A DNA stretch of 64,000 nucleotides from Qipengyuania_C sp046254955 (GCF_046254955.1 NZ_JBJXRG010000001.1:1674001-1738000), one strand, 5' to 3'; shown: positions 16,387 to 25,765, counted from the stretch's first letter. Made by a program: numbers and translations. The notes: generated from the letters alone by a model not told the origin.

Positions 16387-16817
16387 GATGCTTCGGCCTT
16401 CCGCCGCTCCGGACGGGGCCGCTCACCAAGGAACTCGGACGCAATGGTGATGTAGTTTTGCCCGGCATCGCGCCCGGCTTCTACCGCTTCCGTGACGCCC
16501 ATGCATTTGCGCGCACCGCCGAGGCGGATCAGCATCGGCAGGTTGATTCCGGCAATAACCTCAACGCGCCCCGCTTCGAGCAGCGAAATCGCGAGATTGG
16601 ATGGCGTCCCGCCGAACAGGTCGGTGAGGATGATAACCCCCTCCCCCGAATCGACGTCGACAATGGCGCGGGCGATCTCCTTGCGGCGGCGCTCCATATC
16701 GTCTTCGGGACCGATGCAGATGGTCGCGATTTTGTCTTGCGCGCCGACCACGTGCTCCATCGCATCTACGAAATGCTTGGCGAGATCGCCATGGGTGACG
16801 AGAATCAGGCCGATCAT
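16383..16817 (-). CDS. PTS EIIA component, mannose family
   Basis: A 144-residue cytoplasmic EIIA of the mannose-type fold. It starts MIGLILVTHGDLAKHF with phospho-His10, and contains DLFGGTPSNLA, typical of the family. Without EIIB/C partners it is likely a regulatory output of the phosphorelay (often called EIIA-Man or PtsM). It lies between rapZ (34 bases upstream) and HPr (ATGA overlap). An in-frame longer start exists at 17015 but would run into rapZ. Confidence 0.9.
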   Translation of the reverse strand: MIGLILVTHGDLAKHFVDAMEHVVGAQDKIATICIGPEDDMERRRKEIARAIVDVDSGEGVIILTDLFGGTPSNLAISLLEAGRVEVIAGINLPMLIRLGGARKCMGVTEAVEAGRDAGQNYITIASEFLGERPRPERRKAEAS

Positions 16818-16851
16818 GCGATTCTGGTAGCTGCGAACATGGGGTGGGTCT

Positions 16852-17784
16852 CTATCTGTTTGCCTGCCTGCGCGGCAATTCAAGCTGGTCGGCAGCCCTT
16901 GTGGCCAGATTGCGATGCAGGACAGTGGGCGAAAATCCTTCATCGCGCAAGACCTGAGCCATGCGCTCAGCCGTGAAGACCGAGCGGTGCCTGCCGCCTG
17001 TACAGCCGAAGGCAATATTGAGATAGCTGCGCCCTTCCTCGCGGTATTGCGGGATCAGGAACAACAGCAGGTCTCGGATGCGCTCGAACGCGGGGGCGAA
17101 GGCTTCGTCTCTCTCGATATAGGCGCCGACTGCCTCATCCTGCCCGGTTTGCTCGCGCAATGCCTCGTCCCAATGGGGATTGTCGAGGAAACGCATGTCG
17201 AAAACGAGGTCGGCGAGCGGCGGCATCCCGCGCGCAAAGCCGAAGCTGGTGACGGTGATCACCATCTCTTCGGTCGCCGAGGCCTGGAAGCGGTCGCGCA
17301 CCACCTGCTGTAACTGGTTGGTCGAGTAATCGGTGGTGTCGATGACCAATTCCGCCGCGCTGCGCAGCGGCTCGAGCAGCTCGCGTTCTGCCTTAATCCC
17401 ATCAAGCACCGGGCGGCCTTGTGCCATCGGGTGGCGTCGCCGGTTTTCGTTGTAGCGTCGTTCAAGCTCGCTGCTCGCACAATCGACGAACAGTGTACCG
17501 ATCGACAGTTCGTCACGCTGAGACAACCGCTCGATCAGATCGTTGATCTTCACTGGGTCAAAACCGCGTGTGCGGCTGTCGACGCCGATTGCTAGAGGAG
17601 TACCGGCCGACTTGCTCTTGCCGATCAAACGTTCAAGCAGCCGGACAGGAAAGTTGTCGATCACTTCCCATCCGAGATCTTCCAGAGTGTGCAGGGCAGT
17701 GGTTTTTCCGGCGCCCGAAGTGCCAGTCACGAGCAGGATTGCCTGTTGTTCCGGCTCGACTTCAGACGAATTATTACCCGGCAT
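16852..17784 (-). CDS. rapZ: RNase adapter/nucleotide-binding protein RapZ (YvcJ family)
   Basis: A 310-residue P-loop protein. The Walker A is TGTSGAGKTTAL at about residue 20, followed by EVIDNFPVRLL and DSRTRGFD. The C-terminal domain carries FGCTGGRHRSVFTAE, which binds nucleotides or metabolites in RapZ. In E. coli it controls GlmZ decay; in alphaproteobacteria it is found next to HPr kinase and EIIA as here, and the target is not known. About 60 bases separate it from hprK upstream on the same strand. Confidence 0.92.
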   Translation of the reverse strand: MPGNNSSEVEPEQQAILLVTGTSGAGKTTALHTLEDLGWEVIDNFPVRLLERLIGKSKSAGTPLAIGVDSRTRGFDPVKINDLIERLSQRDELSIGTLFVDCASSELERRYNENRRRHPMAQGRPVLDGIKAERELLEPLRSAAELVIDTTDYSTNQLQQVVRDRFQASATEEMVITVTSFGFARGMPPLADLVFDMRFLDNPHWDEALREQTGQDEAVGAYIERDEAFAPAFERIRDLLLFLIPQYREEGRSYLNIAFGCTGGRHRSVFTAERMAQVLRDEGFSPTVLHRNLATRAADQLELPRRQANR

Positions 17785-17844
17785 AGTCAGCCAATGTCTT
17801 CCCAGCGCGACCCGGGGCGTATGGCTATGAATGAGCCTTCGGGA

Positions 17845-18270
17845 TCAGGCAGGCAAGCCAAAAAGCTCGAGCGCCTTTTCTGCCCGGATTGCAGCTGCAG
17901 GAATGGAGGGATCGAATGACAGGACGGGGATGTTGCGCCCGAAAATTTCTCTGTGCCCGGCATGCTCGGTGAAACGTAGGGCGTCGCTTGAAAGTTCCAG
18001 CAACAGAGCGATGGGAGCGCTGGTGCATGGATACTCAACGAGTCCGACATTTCGCAGCTCTAGCTTGCCGGCAATGTTCGGCGGCGGAGAGGCGATCAAG
18101 ATCCCGTCGCAGATCTCAAGCGTCACCGCATCGTCTCCGATCAATGTCGCACCGCGATCGATCAGCTTGGCTGCCAGTGTGCTCTTGCCGCACCCTGACG
18201 GTCCTCCAAGCAAGAGCGTACGCCCGCCAATGGCCACTCCGGTGGCGGCAAATACTTCCGATCCGCTCAT
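17845..18270 (-). CDS. hprK: HPr kinase/phosphorylase, short alphaproteobacterial form
   Basis: About 141 residues with a Walker A GGPSGCGKSTLAAKL and the following LIGDDAVTLE, corresponding to the catalytic C-terminal domain of HprK. The N-terminal domain of the Gram-positive enzyme is missing, as usual in alphaproteobacteria. It would phosphorylate Ser50 of the HPr encoded 1.5 kb downstream. The start ATG at 18270 overlaps the chvG stop (ATGA); a longer in-frame start at 18318 would overlap chvG further. Confidence 0.85.
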   Translation of the reverse strand: MSGSEVFAATGVAIGGRTLLLGGPSGCGKSTLAAKLIDRGATLIGDDAVTLEICDGILIASPPPNIAGKLELRNVGLVEYPCTSAPIALLLELSSDALRFTEHAGHREIFGRNIPVLSFDPSIPAAAIRAEKALELFGLPA

Positions 18271-19844
18271 GTGCGCGGCGGGGCGGCAGGGAGTTCGAAG
18301 CGCAAGCAAGCGCCGCATTTCCCGTCTGCACGGGGATAGGCGGAAAGCGTCCCGTCATGCGCTTCAGCGATAGTGCGGGCTATAGCGAGGCCTAGGCCGC
18401 TATGCTGGCCAAAATCCTCGTTATCGGGCCGCACCGAATGGAAGCGGCGAAAAACCTTGTCGCGCTCTTCTTTCGGAATACCGGGTCCCTGGTCGCAAAT
18501 GGTTACGGCGATCCAATCCTGGTCCCGGCTCAGCTCGACTGTTACGGGCGCATTATCGGGCGAAAATGATACTGCATTGTCGAGCAGATTCTCGATGACA
18601 CGCTCGAGCCTTGCCGGCACACCCAGGACCTGGCTCGACCAGTCAGGCGCCTCAAACTCGATCGGGTGGCCGGCATTTTCGGCACGGGCCTGCCGCGTGC
18701 CGAGGATGTTGCTGATCAAGAGGCCCAGTTTCACCGGTTCGAAGACCGCCCGTGAAAGCTCGGCATCGATCCGGCTGGCATCGGAAATTTCCGAGACAAG
18801 GCGGTCGATCCGGCGCACGTCATGTGCGGCGATATCGGTCAGCTGGCGCCTCAGCTCGGGGTCTTCCACGCGCGAGAGCGATTCCATCGCGCTGCGCAGC
18901 GAGGCGAGGGGATTTTTGATTTCGTGGGCGACGTCGGCGGCGAAACTCTCGACCGCATCGATCCGGTTGCGCAGTGCATCGGTCATATCGGCGACCGCGC
19001 GGGCCAGCAGGCCGATCTCGTCGCCGCGTTCAGGAAGACGGGGAACGACCACCTGCCGGTCGCGCCCAAGACGCACACGGATTGCTGACTTGGCCAGTGT
19101 CCGGAGCGGCTGGACGATCGTCCTCGCCATGAACAGCGATAACAGGATCGAAAACAGCAATGCCAATCCGACTGCCGTGCCCAAGGTCGTACGCGCGGCG
19201 CGAACACTGTCGGTGATATCGGTAGCATTGCGTGTCGTGAGCAGGGTTGCTCCAAGGATGCCGACCGGTGCTGCGGCATTGATTACGGGCGTTCCGTCAG
19301 GGGCATCGCGCAACTGGATCTGGCTGATACCCTCTTCACGGGCGCGGCGCAGTTCGGGCCAGACATCCGCGTTCAAACTTACCGGCTCGATATAATCGGG
19401 GATCGGCTCCGCGCCGACTACCGTGTCGACCGCACGGTCGAGAATTCGGGCGAAATCTTCCTGCCACGGCAGCTCTTCAGGATCGTCCAGAGTGAAGGCC
19501 GGTTGATCCAGTTCGAAGCTGTCGGCCCACAGCCTCCCCTCGGCATCGTACATGCGCAGCCGCATGTTCTGTTCCTTGCCGATCTGGATCAGCAGCGCTT
19601 CCTGCCGTGTCTTGGTGGCACCGGCGAGCGCTTCTGCCGTGATTTGCGCTTCGATCCGTGCGAGCTTGTAGCGCTCGTCGAGCAATTGCGTGCGGTAGGT
19701 GTCGAGGTAAAAAGTGCCCCCGCCCAGCAGCAGGAGCGGGAGAATGTTGACCGCCAGGATCCTGGTAGTGAGCGAAAGATTTGGCCTCCAGCTCAAGGAC
19801 TCGGGCTTGGTTTCCGCGCGTTCCGGAGCGATCTCGTCAGACAT
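18267..19844 (-). CDS. chvG: Two-component sensor histidine kinase ChvG-like
   Basis: A 525-residue membrane sensor. The first membrane helix is near residues 28-48 (ILAVNILPLLLLGGGTFY), a periplasmic sensor domain extends to about 230, and a second helix is VGLALLFSILLSLFMA. HAMP follows, then HisKA with phospho-His in FAADVAHEIKNPLASLRSA, and HATPase with N box ENLLDNAVSFSP, DQGPGIP and GLGLAIARTI. In other alphaproteobacteria ChvG/ExoS senses acid or envelope state. It overlaps chvI by 8 bases and hprK by an ATGA. Confidence 0.9.
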   Translation of the reverse strand: MSDEIAPERAETKPESLSWRPNLSLTTRILAVNILPLLLLGGGTFYLDTYRTQLLDERYKLARIEAQITAEALAGATKTRQEALLIQIGKEQNMRLRMYDAEGRLWADSFELDQPAFTLDDPEELPWQEDFARILDRAVDTVVGAEPIPDYIEPVSLNADVWPELRRAREEGISQIQLRDAPDGTPVINAAAPVGILGATLLTTRNATDITDSVRAARTTLGTAVGLALLFSILLSLFMARTIVQPLRTLAKSAIRVRLGRDRQVVVPRLPERGDEIGLLARAVADMTDALRNRIDAVESFAADVAHEIKNPLASLRSAMESLSRVEDPELRRQLTDIAAHDVRRIDRLVSEISDASRIDAELSRAVFEPVKLGLLISNILGTRQARAENAGHPIEFEAPDWSSQVLGVPARLERVIENLLDNAVSFSPDNAPVTVELSRDQDWIAVTICDQGPGIPKEERDKVFRRFHSVRPDNEDFGQHSGLGLAIARTIAEAHDGTLSAYPRADGKCGACLRFELPAAPPRT

Positions 19845-20577
19845 CGCTGAAGCTGTAGCCGGCACCGTAGAGGGTTTCGATCGCCGAGAACTCTGGCGCG
19901 ACCGAGCGGAACTTGCGGCGCATCCGCTTGATATGGCTATCGACCGTCCGATCATCCACAAACACGTCATCTGGATATGCCGCGTCCATCAGCTGATTGC
20001 GGCTCTTGATAACGCCAGGACGGCTAGCAAGCGCTTCGAGGATCAGGAACTCGGTCACCGTTAGCGAAACGGGTTTTCCATCCCAGGTTACGCGGTGCCG
20101 GGCCGGGTCCATAATGAGCCGGCCGCGAGCCAGCTCTTCGCTTGCCGCGCTGTCCTCCTCGCTGCGACTTTCACCCGGGATGGGAACGTCGCGGCGTCGC
20201 AGAATCGCGCGAATTCGTGCAAGCAACAGGCGCAGGCTGAAGGGTTTGGAGATATAATCGTCCGCCCCCATTTCCAGCCCGGCTTCCTCGTCCTGCTCGT
20301 CATCCTTGCTGGTGAGGAAGATGACGGGAAGCGGCGAATGCGCGCGCAGTCGGCGGAGCAACTCCATACCGTCCATACGGGGCATCTTGATATCGAACAC
20401 ACCGAGATCCGGCGGATTTTCCAACAGCGCCTTCAATGCGGTTTCACCGTCGGAATAAACGCGGGTGGCAAATCCCTCGGCCTGCAGAGCGATTGAAACG
20501 GTCGTCAAAATGTTACGATCATCGTCGACCAGCGCGATGACAGTTTCACCTTTTTCGTCTGTTGGTTCGCTCGCCAA
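19837..20577 (-). CDS. chvI: Two-component response regulator ChvI-like (OmpR family)
   Basis: Receiver domain with acidic pocket ALVDDDRN, phospho-Asp in FDIKMPRMDG, Thr/Ser in FLTSKDDE and Lys in YISKPFSLR, followed by an OmpR-type winged helix ending in LYGAGYSFSDV. The DNA-binding part contains RTVDSHIKRMRRKF. The start is uncertain: TTG at 20577 has GGAG 8 bases upstream, and GTG at 20637 adds 20 residues. I give the TTG. It is divergent from pckA, which could be a direct target, as reported for ChvI-type regulators in relatives. Confidence 0.88.
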   Translation of the reverse strand: MASEPTDEKGETVIALVDDDRNILTTVSIALQAEGFATRVYSDGETALKALLENPPDLGVFDIKMPRMDGMELLRRLRAHSPLPVIFLTSKDDEQDEEAGLEMGADDYISKPFSLRLLLARIRAILRRRDVPIPGESRSEEDSAASEELARGRLIMDPARHRVTWDGKPVSLTVTEFLILEALASRPGVIKSRNQLMDAAYPDDVFVDDRTVDSHIKRMRRKFRSVAPEFSAIETLYGAGYSFSDV

Positions 20578-20807
20578 TCCGAAGCTCCGATTCCCGTTCC
20601 TTACGGTAGCGACTCGGGTTAGCGCGGAAGCCGCCACGAGACAACGCGCGAGGCAGATTGTCAGAGTTGTGCCCGCTATTCACAAATGAGAACGTTACCA
20701 TCGGTCAATTTGACGCAGGAGTGCGGTAACAGTATGTGCCCGCTCAAGTTTGCACCTGCTATAAGCCTGTGCAGCCACCCCCAATTTCCGGTCCTCAGGA
20801 GAGAGCT

Positions 20808-22409
20808 TTGACCGCGTCGCTATCCTATTCGCTTTCCGACCAAGGCATCGCCACCGATGCCACGATTCACGCCAATCTTTCTTCTTCGGAATTAACCGAA
20901 CATGCGCTCGCCAATGGCGAAGGCCGACTTGCCAAAGGTGGCCCGCTGGTCGTTGAAACTGGCAAGCACACGGGCCGCAGCGCAAAGGACAAGTTCATTG
21001 TCCGCGACAGCGAGACCGAAGACACGGTCTGGTGGGACAACAACGCGTCGATCGCACCCGAACATTTCGCCGCTCTGAAGGCGGATTTCATGGCAGCCGT
21101 GGCGGAGAAAGATACGCTCTACGTCGCTGACCTGTTCGGAGGTTCGCAGCCCGACCACCGCGTCAATGTGCGCGTCATCAATGAATTCGCATGGCACAAT
21201 CAGTTCATCCGCACGATGCTGGTGCGGCCTAAGGCCGAAGAACTCGAGGGTTTCACGCCCGAATACACAATCATCGACCTCCCGAGCTTCCGCGCCGATC
21301 CCGAGCGTCATGGCACGCGCAGCGAAACCGTGATCGCGGTGAACTTGTCGGAGAAGCTGATCCTGATTGGCGGCACGAAGTATGCTGGCGAGATGAAGAA
21401 AAGCGTCTTCGGCATCCTCAACTACCTGCTGCCGGTCAAGGGCGTAATGCCGATGCATTGCTCTGCCAATATCGGCCCCGACGGAAAGTCAGCTGTGTTC
21501 TTTGGCCTGTCAGGTACCGGCAAGACCACGCTTTCCGCCGATGCGAGCCGCACGCTGATCGGCGATGATGAGCATGGCTGGTCGGATACGGCGGTCTTCA
21601 ACTTCGAAGGCGGCTGCTATGCCAAGATGATCCGCCTCTCCGAAGAAGCAGAGCCCGAGATCTACGCGACCACGCGGATGGAAGGTACGGTCCTCGAGAA
21701 CGTCGTGATGGACGGCGAGGGCAATATCGATCTCGACGACAATTCACTCGCCGAAAACACCCGCGGGGCATACCCCCTGTCCTCGATACCGAATACTTCG
21801 GAAGACAATATGGGCCCGCCGCCCTCCAATGTAATCATGCTAACCGCTGATGCATTCGGCGTGCTGCCTCCGATTGCGAAGCTGACGCCGGACCAGGCGA
21901 TGTATCACTTCCTTTCGGGCTATACGGCCAAGGTTGCGGGCACCGAGATCGGAGTTACCGAACCCGAAGCGACCTTCTCGACTTGCTTCGGCGCTCCCTT
22001 CATGCCGCGCCACCCCAGCGTCTATGGCAATTTACTCAAGAAGCGGATCGCCGAGGGACAGGTCGATTGCTGGCTGGTCAACACCGGCTGGACCGGCGGC
22101 AAATACGGCGTCGGACACCGCATGCCAATCAAGGCGACCCGCGCTCTGCTCAATGCGGCGCTCGATGGCTCGCTCAACGATGCTGAATTCCGCAAGGACG
22201 AGAATTTTGGTTTCGATGTCCCGGTTGCGGTACCGGGCGTCGACAGCGCGATCCTTGATCCGCGTTCAACTTGGGCAGATCCGGAAGAATATGACCGTAC
22301 GGCGCAAAAGCTGGTCGGTCTGTTCATCAACAACTTCGCGCCTTTTGCTGAGCATGTCGATCAGGGCGTGCGCGATGCTGCTCCGGTCAAGGAAACCGCA
22401 GCCGCCTAG
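20808..22409 (+). CDS. pckA: Phosphoenolpyruvate carboxykinase (ATP)
   Basis: Gluconeogenic enzyme converting oxaloacetate to PEP with ATP, 533 residues. Motifs are the kinase-1a loop FGLSGTGKTTLSAD, kinase-2 LIGDDEHGW, the metal/oxaloacetate region FNFEGGCYAK, and NTGWTGGKYGVGHRM. The start is a TTG at 20808: AGGAGAG lies 4-5 bases upstream and the N-terminus (TASLSYSLSDQGI) agrees with relatives. It is divergent from chvI across about 170 bases, in which GTTACC (20694-20699) and GGTAAC (20725-20730) form a spaced inverted repeat. Confidence 0.95.
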   Translation: MTASLSYSLSDQGIATDATIHANLSSSELTEHALANGEGRLAKGGPLVVETGKHTGRSAKDKFIVRDSETEDTVWWDNNASIAPEHFAALKADFMAAVAEKDTLYVADLFGGSQPDHRVNVRVINEFAWHNQFIRTMLVRPKAEELEGFTPEYTIIDLPSFRADPERHGTRSETVIAVNLSEKLILIGGTKYAGEMKKSVFGILNYLLPVKGVMPMHCSANIGPDGKSAVFFGLSGTGKTTLSADASRTLIGDDEHGWSDTAVFNFEGGCYAKMIRLSEEAEPEIYATTRMEGTVLENVVMDGEGNIDLDDNSLAENTRGAYPLSSIPNTSEDNMGPPPSNVIMLTADAFGVLPPIAKLTPDQAMYHFLSGYTAKVAGTEIGVTEPEATFSTCFGAPFMPRHPSVYGNLLKKRIAEGQVDCWLVNTGWTGGKYGVGHRMPIKATRALLNAALDGSLNDAEFRKDENFGFDVPVAVPGVDSAILDPRSTWADPEEYDRTAQKLVGLFINNFAPFAEHVDQGVRDAAPVKETAAA

Positions 22410-22424
22410 GAGATCGCTCCACTG

Positions 22425-23972
22425 CTAATCGGATTCGGGGTCAGGGATCTCGATCTGGGGTAGCGGCGGAGGAACCTTCGACAGATCGAATGGTTCGCCT
22501 TCGGGCGCGCTGTTCATTGCGTCGATATAGGCCTGGGCCATGTCGGCCATTCCTCCTCCATGGGGATCGGATGCGACCGATCGCAAACTCCATTGTGCCA
22601 GTTCGATCTTGCCTTCGACTGCTTGCATCATGCCCACATTCATCCAAAGACTCTTATCAAAAGGGGCCAGCATTGCCGCGCGCTCTATAGCCCGGCGGGC
22701 CAAGTCTGACGGTTCTTTTCCTTGCTCAATATACTGGCGGTACAAGTAGATCAGCGGCAAAGGATGGTCATTCTCGAGGCCGTTCAAATCCTGGAAGGGT
22801 TTGAACGCCGCGCGATAGGCGGACGCGGTGTCGTCTGCGTCCGCTGCCAAATCGAATAAGGCGTAGCCCTTCTGAACGTAGGCGTTCGTGCGGCTTGGAT
22901 CGATTTCGATGGCTTTGTCTGCTGCTGCTATCGCAAGATCATTGTTACCGGAATCGAATTCTGCCTCCGCCAGCGCCGCCAACACGCCCGCATCCTCGGG
23001 ATATTGCGCAGCAAGCTGGCGAGCCTCGTTAACGAGCTCAAGCGCTTCTTTTCTTGTGACACCTCTCTTGGATTCGATCACGAGGGGCATCATCGCTGCT
23101 TCGCCCTCGGCCAATCGGGTGACCGTCACAGCACTTGGCGACAACAATCGCGGTGGTAGTTTGAAGGAAGTGATCGTTTTGACCTTCAGGTAGTCTTCCA
23201 ACTCCTTCTCGAGTTGCTCGATCGGTCCAAATACGTCCAGTGCTGCTCGCGGAGACGGAATACCTTCCCCTATCCGTTTGAGATATTCGGACAGCTGGCC
23301 GGAGCGTGATTTCTCGAAAGCCAAGTAGTGATAGAGAAGCCAACTTCGGCCATAGTAAGAATCGTGCTTGTACTTCTTCTGCGCCCGATAAAGCTCGTCA
23401 TCGAAGAGCTGTTCCAACGGCACTTCGCGCGAATAGAAAATCTCGCCCGCGCGATGATTTGCCGCGCGTCCCACCCAGACTGACCCATCTTTCTCGAAAT
23501 GAGCAGAAGCGTAAAACTCTGCAGCTCCCTCGTTCATCCAGCGCGGCATCGTTTGCCGATAGGATGAGATGAGAAAGTGGTGGGCGTACTCGTGCAACAG
23601 CACAATGAAGGTGAAGTCGAGGCTTCTTCGCCCAGTACTGATATCGGGCACGAAAGCGACAGAGCCGCCAGCGCGGGGCACATAGAAGCCGGCAACCAGT
23701 GATTTCTTGTCGCCGTAAAGCTTCTTCACTTTCCGCTCGCTGCCGACAGCGTATATCGTGACCCTGTTGGAAGGGCTGGGCTTTTCGACCTTGCGCCTGG
23801 TCACAAACTCCATCGCCGAGTGATACTTTTCAAGCATTTCGGCGAATTTCTGGACGTCGCTCGCCCTGTCATCCGCGTAGACCACAAAGTGATCGCTCTC
23901 TGCTTTGTGCCACTCGGCAAAAGCCATTGTCGGCCAGACCAGCAACAGCAGCGCAATCACGAACTTCCGCAT
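22425..23972 (-). CDS. Secreted protein with HExxH metalloprotease-like domain and TPR repeats
   Basis: The product is about 515 residues with a signal peptide MRKFVIALLLLVWPTMAFA. An N-terminal domain of the DUF1570/peptidase MA-like type carries the zinc motif HEYAHH in FIVLLHEYAHHFLISSYR and a downstream Glu in MNEGAAEFYA. TPR-like helices run from about residue 290 on (YPEDAGVLAALAEAEF, DPSRTNAYVQKGYALF). It probably acts in the periplasm; target unknown. The ATG at 23972 is preferred over one 23 codons upstream because it starts the signal peptide. Its base composition is somewhat richer in A and T than its neighbours. It ends convergently with pckA. Confidence 0.85.
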   Translation of the reverse strand: MRKFVIALLLLVWPTMAFAEWHKAESDHFVVYADDRASDVQKFAEMLEKYHSAMEFVTRRKVEKPSPSNRVTIYAVGSERKVKKLYGDKKSLVAGFYVPRAGGSVAFVPDISTGRRSLDFTFIVLLHEYAHHFLISSYRQTMPRWMNEGAAEFYASAHFEKDGSVWVGRAANHRAGEIFYSREVPLEQLFDDELYRAQKKYKHDSYYGRSWLLYHYLAFEKSRSGQLSEYLKRIGEGIPSPRAALDVFGPIEQLEKELEDYLKVKTITSFKLPPRLLSPSAVTVTRLAEGEAAMMPLVIESKRGVTRKEALELVNEARQLAAQYPEDAGVLAALAEAEFDSGNNDLAIAAADKAIEIDPSRTNAYVQKGYALFDLAADADDTASAYRAAFKPFQDLNGLENDHPLPLIYLYRQYIEQGKEPSDLARRAIERAAMLAPFDKSLWMNVGMMQAVEGKIELAQWSLRSVASDPHGGGMADMAQAYIDAMNSAPEGEPFDLSKVPPPLPQIEIPDPESD

Positions 23973-24079
23973 CGATACAACCCCCTGCGCCGACCTGCGA
24001 TTGCCCGCGCGGGCGAAGGCTAGCATCCGAATTAGCCGCAAGCCAAGACCCTAGATGTCCCGAAATGAACGATCGAACG

Positions 24080-25702
24080 TTAGGAAGCGCCTGACTGCTC
24101 GTCGAGGTGGCGCCAGATTTCCGAGACCACTACCGAGCCCTCGCCGACGGCGCTGGCCACGCGTTTCACCGAGCCCGCGCGAACGTCACCGACCGCGTAG
24201 ATCCCATCGGTGGAAGTGGCGAAGGGTGAATGCTGACCCGCCTCGTTGCCGGTGAGGAGAAAGCCCTTGTCGTCCGTCTGCGCCAGACCGGTCAACCACT
24301 CGGTATTGGGCGCGGCGCCGATCATGATGAAAAGTGCTCGCGTCTCCTGCTCGCGCTCGCCTTCGGGACCGCTCAAAGTAACGCTCTCGAGATGTTCGTC
24401 CCCGTGCAATCCGATAACTTTGGTGCCGTAATGCAGAGAAATGCGATCATCCGCCTCTAGGCGCTCGGATAGGTAGCTGGACATGGTGGACGACAAGCTG
24501 TCAGAACGAACCACGAGGTGGACGTGCCGGGCCATTCGGGAGAGATACATCGCCGCCTGTCCGGCAGAATTGCCGCCGCCCACGATTACCGCGTCGGTAT
24601 TGCGGCAAAAACGCGATTCCATTTCCGTGGCAGCGTAGAATACACCGGCTCCCTCGAACTCTTCCAATCGATCGATCGGCAGGCGGCGATATTGCACGCC
24701 GGTCGCTACCAAGATGGCGCGGGCGCACAGTTCCTGCCCGTCCTCGAGCGTGGCGCAAAAAGTCCCGTCGTCCTTGTTCTTCAAGTTGGAGACCCTGCGA
24801 GGCATGGCGAAGCGCGCGCCAAACTTGAGAGCCTGGATCTGCCCGCGATAGACGAGGTCCGTTCCCGCAATACCGGTGGGGAAGCCCATGTAATTCTCGA
24901 TGCGGCTGGAGGTACCGGCTTGCCCTCCGATCGCCGTATCCTCGACGACAAGAGCAGAGAGTCCTTCCGCGCCGCAGTAGACAGCAGCTGCGACACCGGC
25001 GGGGCCACCACCAACGATCAGCACATCAAGCTGATCGGCCTTACCAACACACAGATCGAGGTTGAGACGTTGTGCGACTTTCCTTGGCGTCGGATCTTCG
25101 AGGATTTCGTCCTTCTCGACGATCACTGAGGGCGTGTGATCAGTGAGGTTGCAGATTTCGACAGTCTCGTCGTCGCTTCCGTCAAGATCGAAGCTCTGGA
25201 AGGGAATACGGTTCCGGCTCAGAAACTGTTCAACCCGCTGCACCGCATGGTCGCGGTCAGCACCAATCAGCTTGATTGCCGAGTTCTTGAGTTCGAATTG
25301 CCTCTGCCTGCGAGCGGCGAAAACCGTGATGATGTGATCGGATAGCTCGGGAATGCGAGACATAAGCTCCAGCATCGGCTCGCGGTCAACTTCCAGAGTG
25401 CGCGTCGGCTTGGCCGCTCTCATCGGCAAGAAATGACTGGCGCGGTTCAGAAAACCGCTTTCTCCCATGAACTGGGACGGCCCTAGAGCGCTTTCCATCA
25501 GGCGCTCGCCGGAATAGGGGTCAACCACCTCAATCTCGCCGTCCAAAACGTAGATGAATGCGTCCATCGGATCGCCGACCTCGACGACCATTTCACCCGC
25601 CTCGTACTCGCGAGTGGCGGCGATTTCCCGGATGCAATCAACGTGCGCGTTGGATAACGGCACGCGTCGCATCGTCTCGAGATCGTCGCCAAACTGTTCC
25701 AT
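24080..25702 (-). CDS. Cyclic-nucleotide-domain / thioredoxin-reductase-like fusion flavoprotein
   Basis: A 540-residue, three-part protein. Residues 1-130 form a cNMP-binding (CRP-like) domain (EVGDPMDAFIYVLDGEIEVV). Residues 135-215 resemble a glutaredoxin-type fold but without a redox cysteine. From about 222 there is a TrxR-like flavoprotein with FAD motif VLIVGGGPAGVAAAVYCG and NADPH motif VIVGGGNSAGQAAMYLSR, ending IYAVGDVRAGSVKRVAS. The CxxC found just before the NADPH motif in thioredoxin reductases is absent (AATEMESRFCR). The domain set is known in bacteria but its function is not. It is a stand-alone gene. Confidence 0.88.
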   Translation of the reverse strand: MEQFGDDLETMRRVPLSNAHVDCIREIAATREYEAGEMVVEVGDPMDAFIYVLDGEIEVVDPYSGERLMESALGPSQFMGESGFLNRASHFLPMRAAKPTRTLEVDREPMLELMSRIPELSDHIITVFAARRQRQFELKNSAIKLIGADRDHAVQRVEQFLSRNRIPFQSFDLDGSDDETVEICNLTDHTPSVIVEKDEILEDPTPRKVAQRLNLDLCVGKADQLDVLIVGGGPAGVAAAVYCGAEGLSALVVEDTAIGGQAGTSSRIENYMGFPTGIAGTDLVYRGQIQALKFGARFAMPRRVSNLKNKDDGTFCATLEDGQELCARAILVATGVQYRRLPIDRLEEFEGAGVFYAATEMESRFCRNTDAVIVGGGNSAGQAAMYLSRMARHVHLVVRSDSLSSTMSSYLSERLEADDRISLHYGTKVIGLHGDEHLESVTLSGPEGEREQETRALFIMIGAAPNTEWLTGLAQTDDKGFLLTGNEAGQHSPFATSTDGIYAVGDVRAGSVKRVASAVGEGSVVVSEIWRHLDEQSGAS

Positions 25703-25765
25703 GCGATTTGCCTAGCAGCCTATTTGCGCCAACACGAAGGGCTGCTGGACGAACCCCTCGTTAAA

